Made by a program: the position numbers and the translations under genes. A stretch of DNA of 64,000 bases, from assembly GCA_963555925.1 (NCBI GenBank), contig CAUVXJ010000056.1, forward strand, positions 10,445 to 74,444, read 5' to 3'. The DNA is from Protofrankia sp963555925 (GTDB lineage: Bacteria; Actinomycetota; Actinomycetes; Frankiales; Frankiaceae). Every line of letters starts with the position of its first letter. The first letter of the stretch is position 1. Under the pieces are notes generated by a model. It was not told the origin of the DNA. It made no database searches and saw only the letters and a program-made list of their open reading frames with translations. Positions 34,259 through 42,713 of this stretch are shown here, in pieces.

Positions 34259-34813
34259 GTCCGTCTCCTTCCAGGCCGCGGCGGTCAGGTCGCGGGTCTG
34301 GCCGAGGAGTGCGGGCAGCACCCTGGTGCCGCCGACCACCGGCATGAAGTTGGTGTCACCGCCCCAGCGTGGCACGACGTGCTGGTGGACGTGTTCGGCG
34401 ATCCCGGCGCCCGCGACAGTACCGAGGTTCATCCCGACGTTGAAACCGTGCGCGCCGCTGGCCCGCCGCAGAGCCCGCAGCGCATGCTGGGTGAACAGGG
34501 CCATCTCCGTGGTCTCGGAGTCCATGAGATCGGCGTAGTCGGGGATGTGACGATACGGGACGATCATCAGGTGCCCGGAGTTGTACGGGTAGAGGTTGAG
34601 GACGGCATAGACGCCCTCACCCCGCGCGACGACCAGCCCCTCCTCGTCCGACATGGACGGGATGATGCAGAACGGGCAGTTTTCGCCGGTCGGTCTGTCC
34701 TCGCCCTTGATATAGGCCATCCGGTGCGGCGTATACAGCCGGCGGAAGCCGTCCGGACTGCCGACACCTGCCTGGGCCTCCAACGAGACGCCCTCCGGCG
34801 TGGTCGACGTCAT
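34256..34813 (-). CDS. HIT-family hydrolase/phosphorylase (Ap4A type)
   Basis: 185 aa. Histidine-triad protein, by context the homologue of mycobacterial Rv2613c, which breaks down diadenosine tetraphosphate. The triad HVHQHVV has H141, H143 and H145. The zinc-site CPFC is present in GENCPFCII, and the conserved VLNLYPYNSGHLMIVPYRH block is intact. ATG 34813 fits family length but has no clear ribosome site; the frame stays open to 35011. Its TAA stop is formed by a repeat element. The thrS gene that precedes it in mycobacteria is absent. Confidence 0.9.
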   Translation of the reverse strand: MTSTTPEGVSLEAQAGVGSPDGFRRLYTPHRMAYIKGEDRPTGENCPFCIIPSMSDEEGLVVARGEGVYAVLNLYPYNSGHLMIVPYRHIPDYADLMDSETTEMALFTQHALRALRRASGAHGFNVGMNLGTVAGAGIAEHVHQHVVPRWGGDTNFMPVVGGTRVLPALLGQTRDLTAAAWKETD

Positions 34814-35502
34814 ATCCACGAACTGTCCGTTTCCGATGTGCGACCGGGGCGCGGGGTTCGAAGCGGTCGACCTGGCTGGTACGTCACTGGCGCGGCCTCC
34901 CGACACATCCGGAACCTGAGTTCGGGCCTGCTGGAGCGGCCTGAGCCGGCGCCACCGCGACCCGCGCCCAGCGTACCGGCGTTCATCCGTCCACACCCAC
35001 CCGGGTGCCACGCGAAAAGGCCGGCTGGCAGGCGAAGGAGCGCGGACGCCCGGCTACAGCCCCTCGGTCTGGATGCCCGTGACCACGCATACCTTGGCCA
35101 GCCAGACGAGAGGCTGACGGCGTGGGGGGGTCGCCGTCAACCTCTCCCCACTAGCGTAAACGGTTTCCACGCACCGCGCCGCCACTATGACCGGAGTCAT
35201 TCAGCGTGTCGTCGCCGGGATGGCCCCGTGACACCAGGTTCTGCCATGCCCGGTTCTGTCCGACCTGGCCCTCGATGCATTCGCCTGCGTCGACGGATTC
35301 CGGTTGTGAGCGGGTCAGGAACCTGGCCGCCGCGGAGCGGAGATTTTACTCACAGCTATTTCACATCTTCTTCTCAACGTGCCGCCACACTCGGCCGTGA
35401 CAGTTGATGATCAGAACCCACCCAGCAGACCTGAGGTAGACGACGGCATCCGCCAAGGCCAGCTCCGTCCAGGCCAGCTCCGTCGACGGCGCATCGGAGA
35501 AC
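34814..35502. other. Long intergenic region upstream of HIT and P450 pseudogene
   Basis: 689 nt without a supportable gene. It contains a G-run at 35123-35129 and the direct repeat AGGCCAGCTCCGTC near 35457-35485. The HIT frame stays open through the first 200 nt but without codon signals beyond the called start. No promoter is convincing. Confidence 0.4.
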
Positions 35503-36698
35503 GTGCCGGTCACCCCGGCTGGGGACGCGGTCGCCGTTCCGGACCCGACGCCACCGCGCCAAAGCCCACCAGGCCAAAGCCCACCAGGCCAGAGCCCACC
35601 AGGGCCGACCGGGCGGCCCGTCCGTACCGCTGTCGAGTTCCTGACCGATCCGCTCGCCCTGCTCGCCCGGCTGCGCCGCGAATACGGCCCGATCGTGCGG
35701 GTGCCGCTCGGACGCGGTGCCGCCTACCTCGTCAGTGATCCGGCGTCCGTCCAGGACATCCTGGTGGCATCCCAGCGGGCCTTCGTCAAAAGAATTCACC
35801 GGCGCCGGACACCCGTCGACGAGGGAGTACAGCCGCCGGCGCTAGGGCGTGTTTGAGAAGTGTCGTTCGATCAGCGAGCGGGCCATCCGCGCCCGGCTGG
35901 CGAGGCGGAGGAGGCCCGGATAGTGGTGTTCTATCCGGGCCGACGGAGCCGGGGTACCCCGTGCATCGCGAAGCGATGGATGGGGAAGCGATGCAGCCAG
36001 GCGGGATGCGGGGGAACGCGAGCCGAACAGATGCTTCTCAAACACGCCCTAATACTGGGATCCGGGCTTCTGACCAGCACCGGCGAGCTGCACCGGATTC
36101 GACGCAGGCTCATCCAACCGCTGTTCCACCGTCAGCGGATCGCCGCCTACGGCCCCGTATTCGCGACGCTGGCCGAACAGGCGGCCGAGCGATGGTCCGA
36201 AGGAACACGCCTGGACATGCACATGACCGAACTCACGCTCGGGATCATAGCCAGGACCGTGTTCGACCTACCCGTCGACAATGAGATCGTGACCACGGTG
36301 CGGCGGGCACTGGCGGTGAACATGGGCGTGTCACAGCGAGCAATCATCCCGGGCGGCCGCCACCCGGAAAAGTTGCCACTGCCTGCGATCAGACGAGCTC
36401 GGGACTCGCGCGCAGACCTCGATGCACTGGTCCGAAAGATGATCACAAACCGTCGGCAACACCCGACCGGCGGCGACGACCTGCTGTCACTGCTGCTGGC
36501 GGCCTGCGACGCCGAGACCGGCGCACCCCTGGACGACGACGCCGTACGCGACGAGGCGCTGACAATCCTGCTCGCCGGGCACGAGACCACGGCGGGCGCT
36601 TCGACCCCGTTCCGCGGGTGCCGGTCGGTCCGCTCCCCCGCGTGACGTTGCGCCCCGGCTCCGGAGTACCGATGACCGCCCATCGCCGCACCCGATGA
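35503..36698 (+). pseudogene. Cytochrome P450 pseudogene: element insertion plus internal deletion
   Basis: The N-terminal part (FLTDPLALLARLRREYGPIVRVPLG, then VASQRAFVK) is stopped by a 205-bp element at 35845-36049. P450 sequence resumes in the same frame with ILGSGLLTSTGELHRIRRRLIQPLFHRQRI and reaches the I-helix AGHETTAG near 36577. There it jumps, with a frame change, to a typical P450 C-terminus (FDPVPRVPVGPLPRVTLRPG, stop at 36696-36698). About 170 residues are missing, including ExxR and the haem Cys loop, so no active enzyme can be made. The proline-rich start carries three 15-nt repeats at 35560-35604. The original substrate is unknown. Confidence 0.85.
35843..36051. mobile_element. 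205-bp miniature inverted-repeat element in the P450 gene
   Basis: Perfect ends GGGCGTGTTTGAGAAG (35845-35860) and CTTCTCAAACACGCCC (36034-36049), with TA duplicated outside each end (35843-35844 and 36050-36051). Removing the element and one TA (207 nt) joins the P450 frame exactly (PPAL to ILGSGLL). There is no transposase. TA duplication and such ends fit IS630 or IS5-type transposases acting in trans (family knowledge, inferred). Confidence 0.85.
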
Positions 36699-36701
36699 CC
36701 A

Positions 36702-37610
36702 CTACCGGTCGCCGTCGGCGACCGTCCCGAGCGTGGGCAGGTCGTGGATGACGATTCGCCGATAGCGAGTGCTGAGGATGCCGGCGGCCCGCAACTCGGC
36801 TAGCGCCTTGTGCGCGCTCGGCTCGCCGGCGCCTATCAGCGCACCCACCTCGGGTTGCGTCAGCACGCCGATCGAAATACCGTCGTCAACCGCCTCGCCG
36901 TGCAGATATGCCAGCTCAACCAGGACGCGCGCCAATCGGATCTTCACCTGATCGCCGTAGTCGACCCGACGCCGCGTCGACCAGCGCAGCTTCGCCGCCA
37001 CCGCGCGGTTCATCTCCGCCGCCACGACCGGATGGCTGCTCAGAAAGAGGTTCGTGTCAGCTGCGCTGATCCGGCGTGCGGTCACCGCACCGCCAGCGGT
37101 CACCGTGGCGGACCGGGGCTCACCGTCCATCGCTGCCAGTTCACCGACGACATCTCCGCCCACGCGGATCGCAAGCAATGCCTGGGCGCCGTGCGGGGTC
37201 ACCCCCGTGACCTTGCACACGCCGTCAAGCAGGATGAACAGGTCCCGGTCGGTGTCGCCTTCAATGATCATAGTCGTGCCGCTGATGAACCGAACGATCT
37301 GCCCGAGTCCCAGCAGCTCACTGCGTAGTCGCCGGTCGATCCGCCCGAGGAAGGTGTGGCCGGGCCAGTCGCGGCCGTACCGCGGTTCGTCCGGGTCGGC
37401 CCCGTTCCCGTCGCTCACCGTCCTGGTCTCAGCTTCGCCGCCAGGTGGCATTGCGGCTTCGCCGCCAGGTGCCCGAGTAGCCTGTCCATGCAGGGGGGTA
37501 GCCATCCCCGCCCCGTCACGGACAGGCGCCAGGTCATCGACCGAAAGCACGGCTCGCACCCCGCAGTCCGCCCGTCCAGACCCAGCCTTTCCAGTCCCTG
37601 CCCCTGCCAT
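36702..37610 (-). CDS. Crp/Fnr-family transcriptional regulator
   Basis: 302 aa. A cyclic-nucleotide-binding-like beta barrel (about residues 85-195: IIEGDTDRDLFILLDGVCKVTG and GDVVGELAAMDGEPRSATVTA) precedes a winged helix-turn-helix (LTQPEVGALIGAGEPSAHKALAELRAAGIL). The GELAAMDGEPRSATV stretch is the phosphate-binding cassette, so a cyclic nucleotide may be the ligand. The first 75 residues are low-complexity with repeated GGEA. ATG 37610 is preceded by GGGGGAGG with 7-nt spacing; GTG 37634 is also in frame. It converges on the P450 pseudogene. Targets unknown. Confidence 0.88.
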   Translation of the reverse strand: MAGAGTGKAGSGRADCGVRAVLSVDDLAPVRDGAGMATPLHGQATRAPGGEAAMPPGGEAETRTVSDGNGADPDEPRYGRDWPGHTFLGRIDRRLRSELLGLGQIVRFISGTTMIIEGDTDRDLFILLDGVCKVTGVTPHGAQALLAIRVGGDVVGELAAMDGEPRSATVTAGGAVTARRISAADTNLFLSSHPVVAAEMNRAVAAKLRWSTRRRVDYGDQVKIRLARVLVELAYLHGEAVDDGISIGVLTQPEVGALIGAGEPSAHKALAELRAAGILSTRYRRIVIHDLPTLGTVADGDR

Positions 37611-38227
37611 ACTCCGCCCTCCCCCATGCCGCACCCTGGACAGTCGGCCCCGCGAAGCGCCATGGCGACCGTCATCTCACCCATGACGTCCATGAAGGTG
37701 CGTGCGACGCCATACATCACGCCCAGCACAAAACCCGATCCGTACCGTACCGGACCTGATGGGCAGCCCATAGTCGGATGTCATCGGTTCGACAACAGCC
37801 AGCGGACGACAGCGGCCGGGGAACACGGTACGAACCCTCACGATCATCACCGTGCAGTCGATAGCACGCGGATGAACGAGGCGCGGACCATGACAGATGG
37901 ATGGTTAAGAGCGCGCGACAGTAGGGAAGTGAATCAAGGAGCGGGGCTGGGGTGCGTACATCGCGAGGTGCGAGGAGGGAGGCACCGGAGGTGTCGGGTG
38001 TCGACCGACGGAGCCGGCGGTAGTTGTGGGAAGACAAAACCAGTGGTCGCGGATCGTCGCCGGTTGACCGGGCCGAGCGGGGCAACGGGGCTGCGAGCCA
38101 TGCGACGGATACGTGGCAGACTCAGCGGTGCGACACCACACCGTGCCCTGCATACGGCACGGGCCACCCCTCGGTCAATACCGACCCAGGGGACGAAAAT
38201 TGAGTAGAGAGTGTGCCGGTAACAGCC
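37611..38227. other. Intergenic region carrying extended TAAGAGCG repeat, copy F
   Basis: 617 nt without a clear gene. Positions 37906-38012 hold a long copy of the TAAGAGCG family whose extension (ATCAAGGAGCGGGGCTGGGG, then GGCACCGGAGGTGT) closely matches copy E at 34089. The rest shows no recognised feature; a minus-strand frame over 37415-37771 overlaps the Crp gene and has no support. Confidence 0.55.
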
Positions 38228-39229
38228 ATGGATGTGCAGCGAGAGCGAGCCTTCTCCGGTATTCAACCGACCGGGAAAATCCATATTGGTAACTATGTGG
38301 GTGCACTCTCGCTCTGGGTCGAGAACCAGGATCTCTACGACAACATCTTCTGCATCGTCGACCTGCACTCCATAACGATTCCCGAGGCCATCGATCCCGC
38401 TGTTCTCCGCGCCAAGACACGCGAGACCGCCGCGCTGTACGTCGCCGCCGGCATTAATCCTGAGAAGGCCGTCATCTTCGTGCAGTCGGCTGTCTCGGCG
38501 CACGCCGAACTCGCCTGGATTCTGAACTGTGTCACGCCGCTGGGGTGGCTGGAGCGGATGACCCAGTTCAAGACGAAGTCCGCCGCGCAGGAGAGCGTCG
38601 GCACGGGGCTGCTCGACTATCCCGTGCTACAGGCCGCGGATATCCTCCTCTATGGCGCCCACCGGGTTCCGGTCGGCGAGGATCAGCGTCAGCACATCGA
38701 GTTGACCCGGGACATCGCGCAGCGGTTCCACCACATGTTCGGTCCGGCGTTTGTGCTGCCTGAGCCTCTGATCCGATCGAGCGGCGCGCGCATCATGGGC
38801 CTTGACGAACCGACGATGAAAATGTCGAAATCCCTGGGCGCAACCAGGACTGGGCACGCAATCGGTCTCGTGGACACGCCGGACCAGATCCGAGCGGCCG
38901 TCATGCGCGCGACCACTGATTCGTCGAACGACACGCGCTTTGAGACGGCGGGCCCCGGCGTCGTCAATCTCCTCACTCTCTTCGAAATACTCTCCGGGCA
39001 GAACCGGGACGAGGTCGAGAACGTCTTCGAGGGCAAGGGCTATGGATTCCTCAAGCGCACGGTCGCCGACCAGGTCGTCGCATCCCTCGAACCGATCCGT
39101 ACGCGGTTTACTGAACTGATGGCAGACCCGGCCGGCCTCGAGGGGATTCTGGTCGACGGAGCGGACCGTGCCCGCCCGATCGCAACCGCAACCTTGGACA
39201 AGGTGAAGGGCCTGACCGGGCTCGGCTAG
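38228..39229 (+). CDS. trpS: Tryptophanyl-tRNA synthetase, atypical for actinobacteria
   Basis: 333 aa class I synthetase charging tRNA-Trp. ATP-site motifs are HIGN (GKIHIGNYVGAL) and KMSKS (TMKMSKSLG); the tryptophan pocket block LNCVTPLGWLERMTQFK and VGEDQRQHIELTRDIA are typical of the cyanobacterial/Chloroflexi-like type, not of the usual actinobacterial enzyme (my recollection of the families). Codon use is visibly less GC-biased than neighbours, for example ATT GGT AAC TAT early in the gene. Acquisition by transfer is likely (inference). ATG 38228 is chosen; GTG 38213 is in frame. A strong terminator follows. Confidence 0.9.
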   Translation: MDVQRERAFSGIQPTGKIHIGNYVGALSLWVENQDLYDNIFCIVDLHSITIPEAIDPAVLRAKTRETAALYVAAGINPEKAVIFVQSAVSAHAELAWILNCVTPLGWLERMTQFKTKSAAQESVGTGLLDYPVLQAADILLYGAHRVPVGEDQRQHIELTRDIAQRFHHMFGPAFVLPEPLIRSSGARIMGLDEPTMKMSKSLGATRTGHAIGLVDTPDQIRAAVMRATTDSSNDTRFETAGPGVVNLLTLFEILSGQNRDEVENVFEGKGYGFLKRTVADQVVASLEPIRTRFTELMADPAGLEGILVDGADRARPIATATLDKVKGLTGLG

Positions 39230-39281
39230 GCGTGCGACGATCGTCAGATCGCGCGCCCGGAGGCCGCAGTCCCCAGAGCGC

Positions 39282-39360
39282 TAAGAGCGCCCGGCAGCAA
39301 AGGACGCCCCCGACGAGATCCTCTGCGGGGGGCGTCCGGTTTTTCGGGGACGGTCGCTCT
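39282..39360. repeat. TAAGAGCG repeat, copy G, with inverted partner
   Basis: TAAGAGCGCCCGGCAGC at 39282 is mirrored by ACGGTCGCTCTT at 39349-39360, giving a 79-bp palindromic element behind trpS that encloses the terminator hairpin. Confidence 0.6.
39301..39343 (+). terminator. Rho-independent terminator of trpS
   Basis: Perfect 10-bp stem GGACGCCCCC (39301-39310) with GGGGGCGTCC (39327-39336), followed by GGTTTTT. It lies 72 nt after the trpS stop and inside repeat copy G. Confidence 0.8.
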
Positions 39361-39598
39361 TTCGGTGCAGCCCCTCCCTACCTGTCGTGGGTGGTACGGC
39401 CGTCGTTGATGATGCGGCCAGCTGGATACCCGCGGGCGCCCGCCGGTAGGCCGACGTACCGTACCGCCGGCACATGACAAATAAAGGAGGTAACACGCAG
39501 ACGGCGCCAGGGCCGATCGCACGACGGGCGCCCGCCCGTCGATGGAGCCGACCGTTCATGATCAAATGCCCGGCCCATCGGCTGCCCACGGACGAGAT

Positions 39599-39630
39599 CA
39601 CCCCACCGGGCAAGATCTCCCGATGGGGTG
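39599..39630 (-). terminator. Hairpin behind tRNA-Val(CAC)
   Basis: CACCCCACCGGG and CCCGATGGGGTG form a 12-bp stem with one mismatch and an 8-nt loop, 21 nt downstream of the tRNA on the minus strand. No T run follows. Confidence 0.5.
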
Positions 39631-39651
39631 AAAGTGCCTGCTACGTAAGAG

Positions 39652-39723
39652 TGGGCGTACGTGGTTTCGAACCACGGACCTCTGCCGTGTGAAGGCAGCG
39701 CTCTACCACTGAGCTATACGCCC
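39652..39723 (-). tRNA. tRNA-Val (anticodon CAC)
   Basis: On the minus strand GGGCGTA pairs with TACGCCC as acceptor stem. The D loop AGTGGTAG, anticodon stem CTGCC/GGCAG around TTCACAC, and the T loop TTCGAAA are all in place. No CCA is encoded. It reads GTG codons. Confidence 0.95.
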
Positions 39724-40250
39724 GGAAGACATTTGAAGCCTACTACGCCGCCATGGCGATGCCACGGCGGGGGCCGGCCCCACCCGAGCGGGGTTGCCCC
39801 GGGCGGGGCTGATGGTCCGACCCGGACAACGCTGTGGCGAGGCCGACGGACCGTGCGGAAGCGTCGCACGATGTCGACAACGTTAGGTCTTGCGGAACGG
39901 AGCCTCGTCGGTCACGATCCGGACACAACTCACCTCGATTGGGACGAGCAAGGGCGGGGTAGACCCCCCCTGACGCACACTGCGGCAACAGCGATCCAGC
40001 ACGAAGGGTAATCGACCTACGGGGGGTGTGCCACATGGCGCGAACCGATACAAGTGACCACGGAAGGCGCACACCGTGGTCTCTTCCAGCCAACTGTGGC
40101 CTGCGCGCCTGCTCCATGCCGGGCAAGTCTCCCGAACCGGCGTAACGGATGTTCAAGTCGCATAACCTTGTTTCCAACGAGCCTCAAAGAGGGAACTATC
40201 TCGTTACACGGGTGCTCGCCCGCACCACCGCAGCACTGAGAGGCCGCCCG
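39724..40250. other. Intergenic region upstream of ssgB
   Basis: 527 nt. The only candidate is a 36-codon frame at 40035-40145 starting ATG GCG CGA ACC with a G run 8 nt upstream; its product (MARTDTSDHGRRTPW) resembles nothing known to me, so it is not called. No promoter or RNA structure is recognised. Confidence 0.4.
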
Positions 40251-40682
40251 ATGACAATTCGTCATGATTCCATCACAGCAGAGCTCGCACTCCGGCTCGT
40301 CGTTCCCGGTGGGGCGCCCGTCCCGGTCGCGGCGACCATGCGCTATGAACCCGCGGACCCGTACGCGGTCAGCATCGGGTTCCGTACGGGCGCGGACGAG
40401 GTTGTCGAGTGGACGTTCGCCCGCCAACTGCTCAGCGACGGTGTCCGGCGTCCGGCCGGCGACGGAGACGTGCAGGTCTGGCCGGCGGCTCAGTCCGGCG
40501 GACGGATCGTCTGCCTCTCCCTGTCCAGTCCCTCGGGCCACGCGCTGTTCGAGATGCCGCGCTCGGAGGTGCTGTCTTTCCTTCGCCGCACCTATTCGGT
40601 GGTCCCACTCGGCGCAGAAAGCGAAGTCGTCGACTTGGACGCAGAGCTTGCGCTGCTCATCTGGGGTGGGCCTGCAACCTGA
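40251..40682 (+). CDS. ssgB: SsgA/SsgB-family sporulation and cell-division protein
   Basis: 143 aa, close in length and order of motifs to Streptomyces SsgB, which recruits FtsZ to sporulation septa. Typical blocks: LRLVVPGGAPVPVAATMRYE, ADPYAVSIGFRTGADEVVEW, FARQLLSDGVRRPAGDGDVQVWP and FLRRTYSVVPLGAE. The family is confined to sporulating and other morphologically complex actinobacteria, fitting Frankia. ATG 40251 follows GAGAGG by 7 nt; an upstream in-frame ATG at 40149 looks unlikely. The symbol is by best resemblance; other SsgA-like paralogues cannot be excluded. Confidence 0.85.
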   Translation: MTIRHDSITAELALRLVVPGGAPVPVAATMRYEPADPYAVSIGFRTGADEVVEWTFARQLLSDGVRRPAGDGDVQVWPAAQSGGRIVCLSLSSPSGHALFEMPRSEVLSFLRRTYSVVPLGAESEVVDLDAELALLIWGGPAT

Positions 40683-40859
40683 CGTCGTGGGCCGGGGCGG
40701 GCCTTCGACCTCTGACATCACCCCCGGGCCGGGACGGGCAAGCGCCCCGGCCCGGGGGTCGCGAGTCAGGTGCCCGCTTTCCCCAGCAGCGGTGGACCCC
40801 AGCAGCGGTGTTCATCCGAAGCCGACCGGAGGTAGAGACCGCAACCAGGTCTCGACGCA

Positions 40860-42011
40860 TCACTGCGAGGTGGACGAAGCGATCCTCAGCAGACGTCCAG
40901 CCTTGAGCTCTGCTTCGCGCCATTCGGCCCACGGATCGCTGCTCCAGGTGATTCCAGCGCCGGAGCCGAAGTGCAGACGCCCGGCCGCGAACCAGAATGT
41001 TCGGATGCCGACGGCAAGCTCACCGAGCCCTTTCTCGGCGTCCACCCAACCAATCGCACCACAATAGGGTCCACGAGCAGACGGTTCGAGTTCTCCGATG
41101 ACGCGCAACGCACTCGACTTCGGGGCACCGGACACCGAGCCGGGCGGAAAGCTCGCCGCGAACAGTTCAGGCCAACCGACATCTGGTCGCAGCTGGGCCT
41201 GGACCGTTGACACCAGATGCACCAGACCCGGGTGAGCCTCGACCGTGCACAACTTCAGAACGCTCACCCCGCCGATACGTGCCACCCGGCCCAGGTCGTT
41301 ACGGACCAGATCAACGATCATGATGTTCTCCGCAACGTCCTTGTCCCACAGATCGGTCGCCACCCGCCCGGTTCCCTTGATCGGCCCGGATCTCACGACG
41401 TCGGCCCGGCGCGACAGGAACAGCTCCGGTGACGCGCTGGCCAGCCGGATATCGACCTCCGGGACGTACATCACGGCCGCGTACGGCGCCGGGTTGTCTC
41501 GCGCGAGTGCCGCTGCAAGTGCCGCGACCACCTCACCGGCGTCGTCGGCCACAGGCACGGACTGCACCCGGCAGAGGTTGACCTGGTAGACCTCGCCAGC
41601 GGCGATCTCAGCCCGGATGCGGCGAACCCCACGGGTATAGCCGGGACCGTCCAAACTGGAGGTCCAGGCTCCACGTGGCGGGCCTTGCCAGGGCCGGCCG
41701 GCAAGCGTCGCCAACGGTGGCGCGGGCCGGACCTCACCGAAACGAACACACCGCGCCGTGCCCTCGAAGTCGACCGCCACCGCCCAGAACCCGCCGCGAT
41801 CGAGCGCGGCCAGATCGTCGGTGATATCGATCACTCCGGTCGCGAGCCTGCCGCCGACGACCGCGAAAGAGCCGGTCCGCCGTGGTGGACGGTACCGGAC
41901 CTCGCTGTGCCCACCACCTGCAGGTGCCGCGCCCCATGCCGCACGGTTGGAGACACCGCTTGACCCGGCCCGCCTGCCCTGGTCCGAGCTGTCCCGTGTG
42001 GTGCCGTCCAT
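40860..42011 (-). CDS. pabB: Aminodeoxychorismate synthase component I-like enzyme
   Basis: 383 aa chorismate-binding enzyme. Signatures RIRAEIAAGEVYQVNLCR, SPELFLSRR, SGPIKGTGR, IMIVDLVRNDLGRV and FPPGSVSGAPK. The PIKGT lysine (TrpE enzymes have PIAGT) points to aminodeoxychorismate synthase of folate synthesis over anthranilate synthase. No glutaminase partner is adjacent. The N-terminal domain is short. ATG 42011 and GTG 42020 are both possible starts; neither has a strong ribosome site. Confidence 0.88.
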   Translation of the reverse strand: MDGTTRDSSDQGRRAGSSGVSNRAAWGAAPAGGGHSEVRYRPPRRTGSFAVVGGRLATGVIDITDDLAALDRGGFWAVAVDFEGTARCVRFGEVRPAPPLATLAGRPWQGPPRGAWTSSLDGPGYTRGVRRIRAEIAAGEVYQVNLCRVQSVPVADDAGEVVAALAAALARDNPAPYAAVMYVPEVDIRLASASPELFLSRRADVVRSGPIKGTGRVATDLWDKDVAENIMIVDLVRNDLGRVARIGGVSVLKLCTVEAHPGLVHLVSTVQAQLRPDVGWPELFAASFPPGSVSGAPKSSALRVIGELEPSARGPYCGAIGWVDAEKGLGELAVGIRTFWFAAGRLHFGSGAGITWSSDPWAEWREAELKAGRLLRIASSTSQ

Positions 42012-42204
42012 CCAAAGCACGCTACCGGCGTGGGCGGCTGGGTCGCGTCCTGCGACCAGGACAGAGACGACCGACGTGACTGATCGGGGCGTACGGGACC
42101 CTGACCCAGGAACTGCACATCATCGGCACATCGGACGGCGGTCCATTCGACGCTTCCCCCATCGTCCGCTAGAGTGCTACCTGCACCGCCAAACGGTGGG
42201 GCAC

Positions 42205-42277
42205 GCGGACGTGGCTCAGCTGGTAGAGCATCACCTTGCCAAGGTGAGGGTCGCGGGTTCGAATCCCGTCGTCCGCT
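42205..42277 (+). tRNA. tRNA-Gly (anticodon GCC)
   Basis: Acceptor GCGGACG/CGTCCGC, anticodon stem TCACC/GGTGA around TTGCCAA, T loop TTCGAAT, discriminator T. No CCA encoded. First of three tRNA genes in a row. Confidence 0.96.
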
Positions 42278-42322
42278 CGAGACTGTGTGAGGTCAGAGGT
42301 CAAGCTGGTTCCGGCCTCCCCC

Positions 42323-42394
42323 GGCGGAGTGGCCGAGTGGCTTAGGCAAGGGCCTGCAAAGCCCTGTACGCGGGTTCGATTCCCGCCTCCGCCT
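42323..42394 (+). tRNA. tRNA-Cys (anticodon GCA)
   Basis: Acceptor GGCGGAG/CTCCGCC, anticodon stem AGGGC/GCCCT around CTGCAAA, T loop TTCGATT, discriminator T as expected for tRNA-Cys. No CCA encoded. Confidence 0.95.
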
Positions 42395-42417
42395 CAGGAA
42401 CAATCTCGGACAAACTG

Positions 42418-42489
42418 GGGCGATTAGCTCAGTGGGAGAGCGCTACCTTGACACGGTAGAGGTCACTGGTTCAATCCCAGTATCGCCCA
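42418..42489 (+). tRNA. tRNA-Val (anticodon GAC)
   Basis: Acceptor GGGCGAT/ATCGCCC, anticodon stem CTACC/GGTAG around TTGACAC, T loop TTCAATC, discriminator A. The order Gly-Cys-Val is common in actinobacteria. Confidence 0.96.
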
Positions 42490-42511
42490 CCCCGGTTTAC
42501 CTGGGCTTTCT

Positions 42512-42549
42512 ACGATGCCCGCATGCCAATCATGGCATGCGGGCATCGT
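42512..42549. terminator. Perfect 17-bp hairpin behind the tRNA cluster
   Basis: ACGATGCCCGCATGCCA and its exact complement, 4-nt loop ATCA, 22 nt after tRNA-Val. Likely the terminator of the tRNA operon although no T run follows. Confidence 0.65.
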
Positions 42550-42668
42550 GTGTACGGATCCGCGAGCATCGCCGGTCGCGGATGTCCCATGTGCTCCGCG
42601 GATGACATCTGCAATCTGACCGCCCCACCTTCAGTGCGCCCGACACACAGGGGTGTGCTGTCGGGCAC

Positions 42669-42713
42669 GCACGCCCGGCGGCCCCCAATGGACCATATGG
42701 CCGCCGGGCGTGC
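42669..42713. repeat. Perfect 15-bp inverted repeat upstream of the ferredoxin gene
   Basis: GCACGCCCGGCGGCC (42669-42683) and its complement (42699-42713) enclose 15 nt. A weaker hairpin, GCCCGACA/TGTCGGGC, precedes it near 42637-42666. After it, the 14-nt unit ATCCGACCCATCCG is repeated at 42753-42766 and 42767-42780. Together these fill the 307-nt gap 42490-42796. Confidence 0.75.

Noticed and set aside
37415..37771. Minus-strand frame with a CPGC motif upstream of the Crp gene
   Set aside because: It overlaps the N-terminal part of the Crp gene in another frame, has no ribosome site and shows no family.
39474..39692. 72-codon frame with AAAGGAGG upstream ending in GVRGFEPRTSAV
   Set aside because: Its last part is the tRNA-Val gene read in sense; this translation is a known artefact of tRNA loci.
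40017..40721. 234-codon frame opposite ssgB
   Set aside because: Antisense to a well-matched SsgB gene; no motif.
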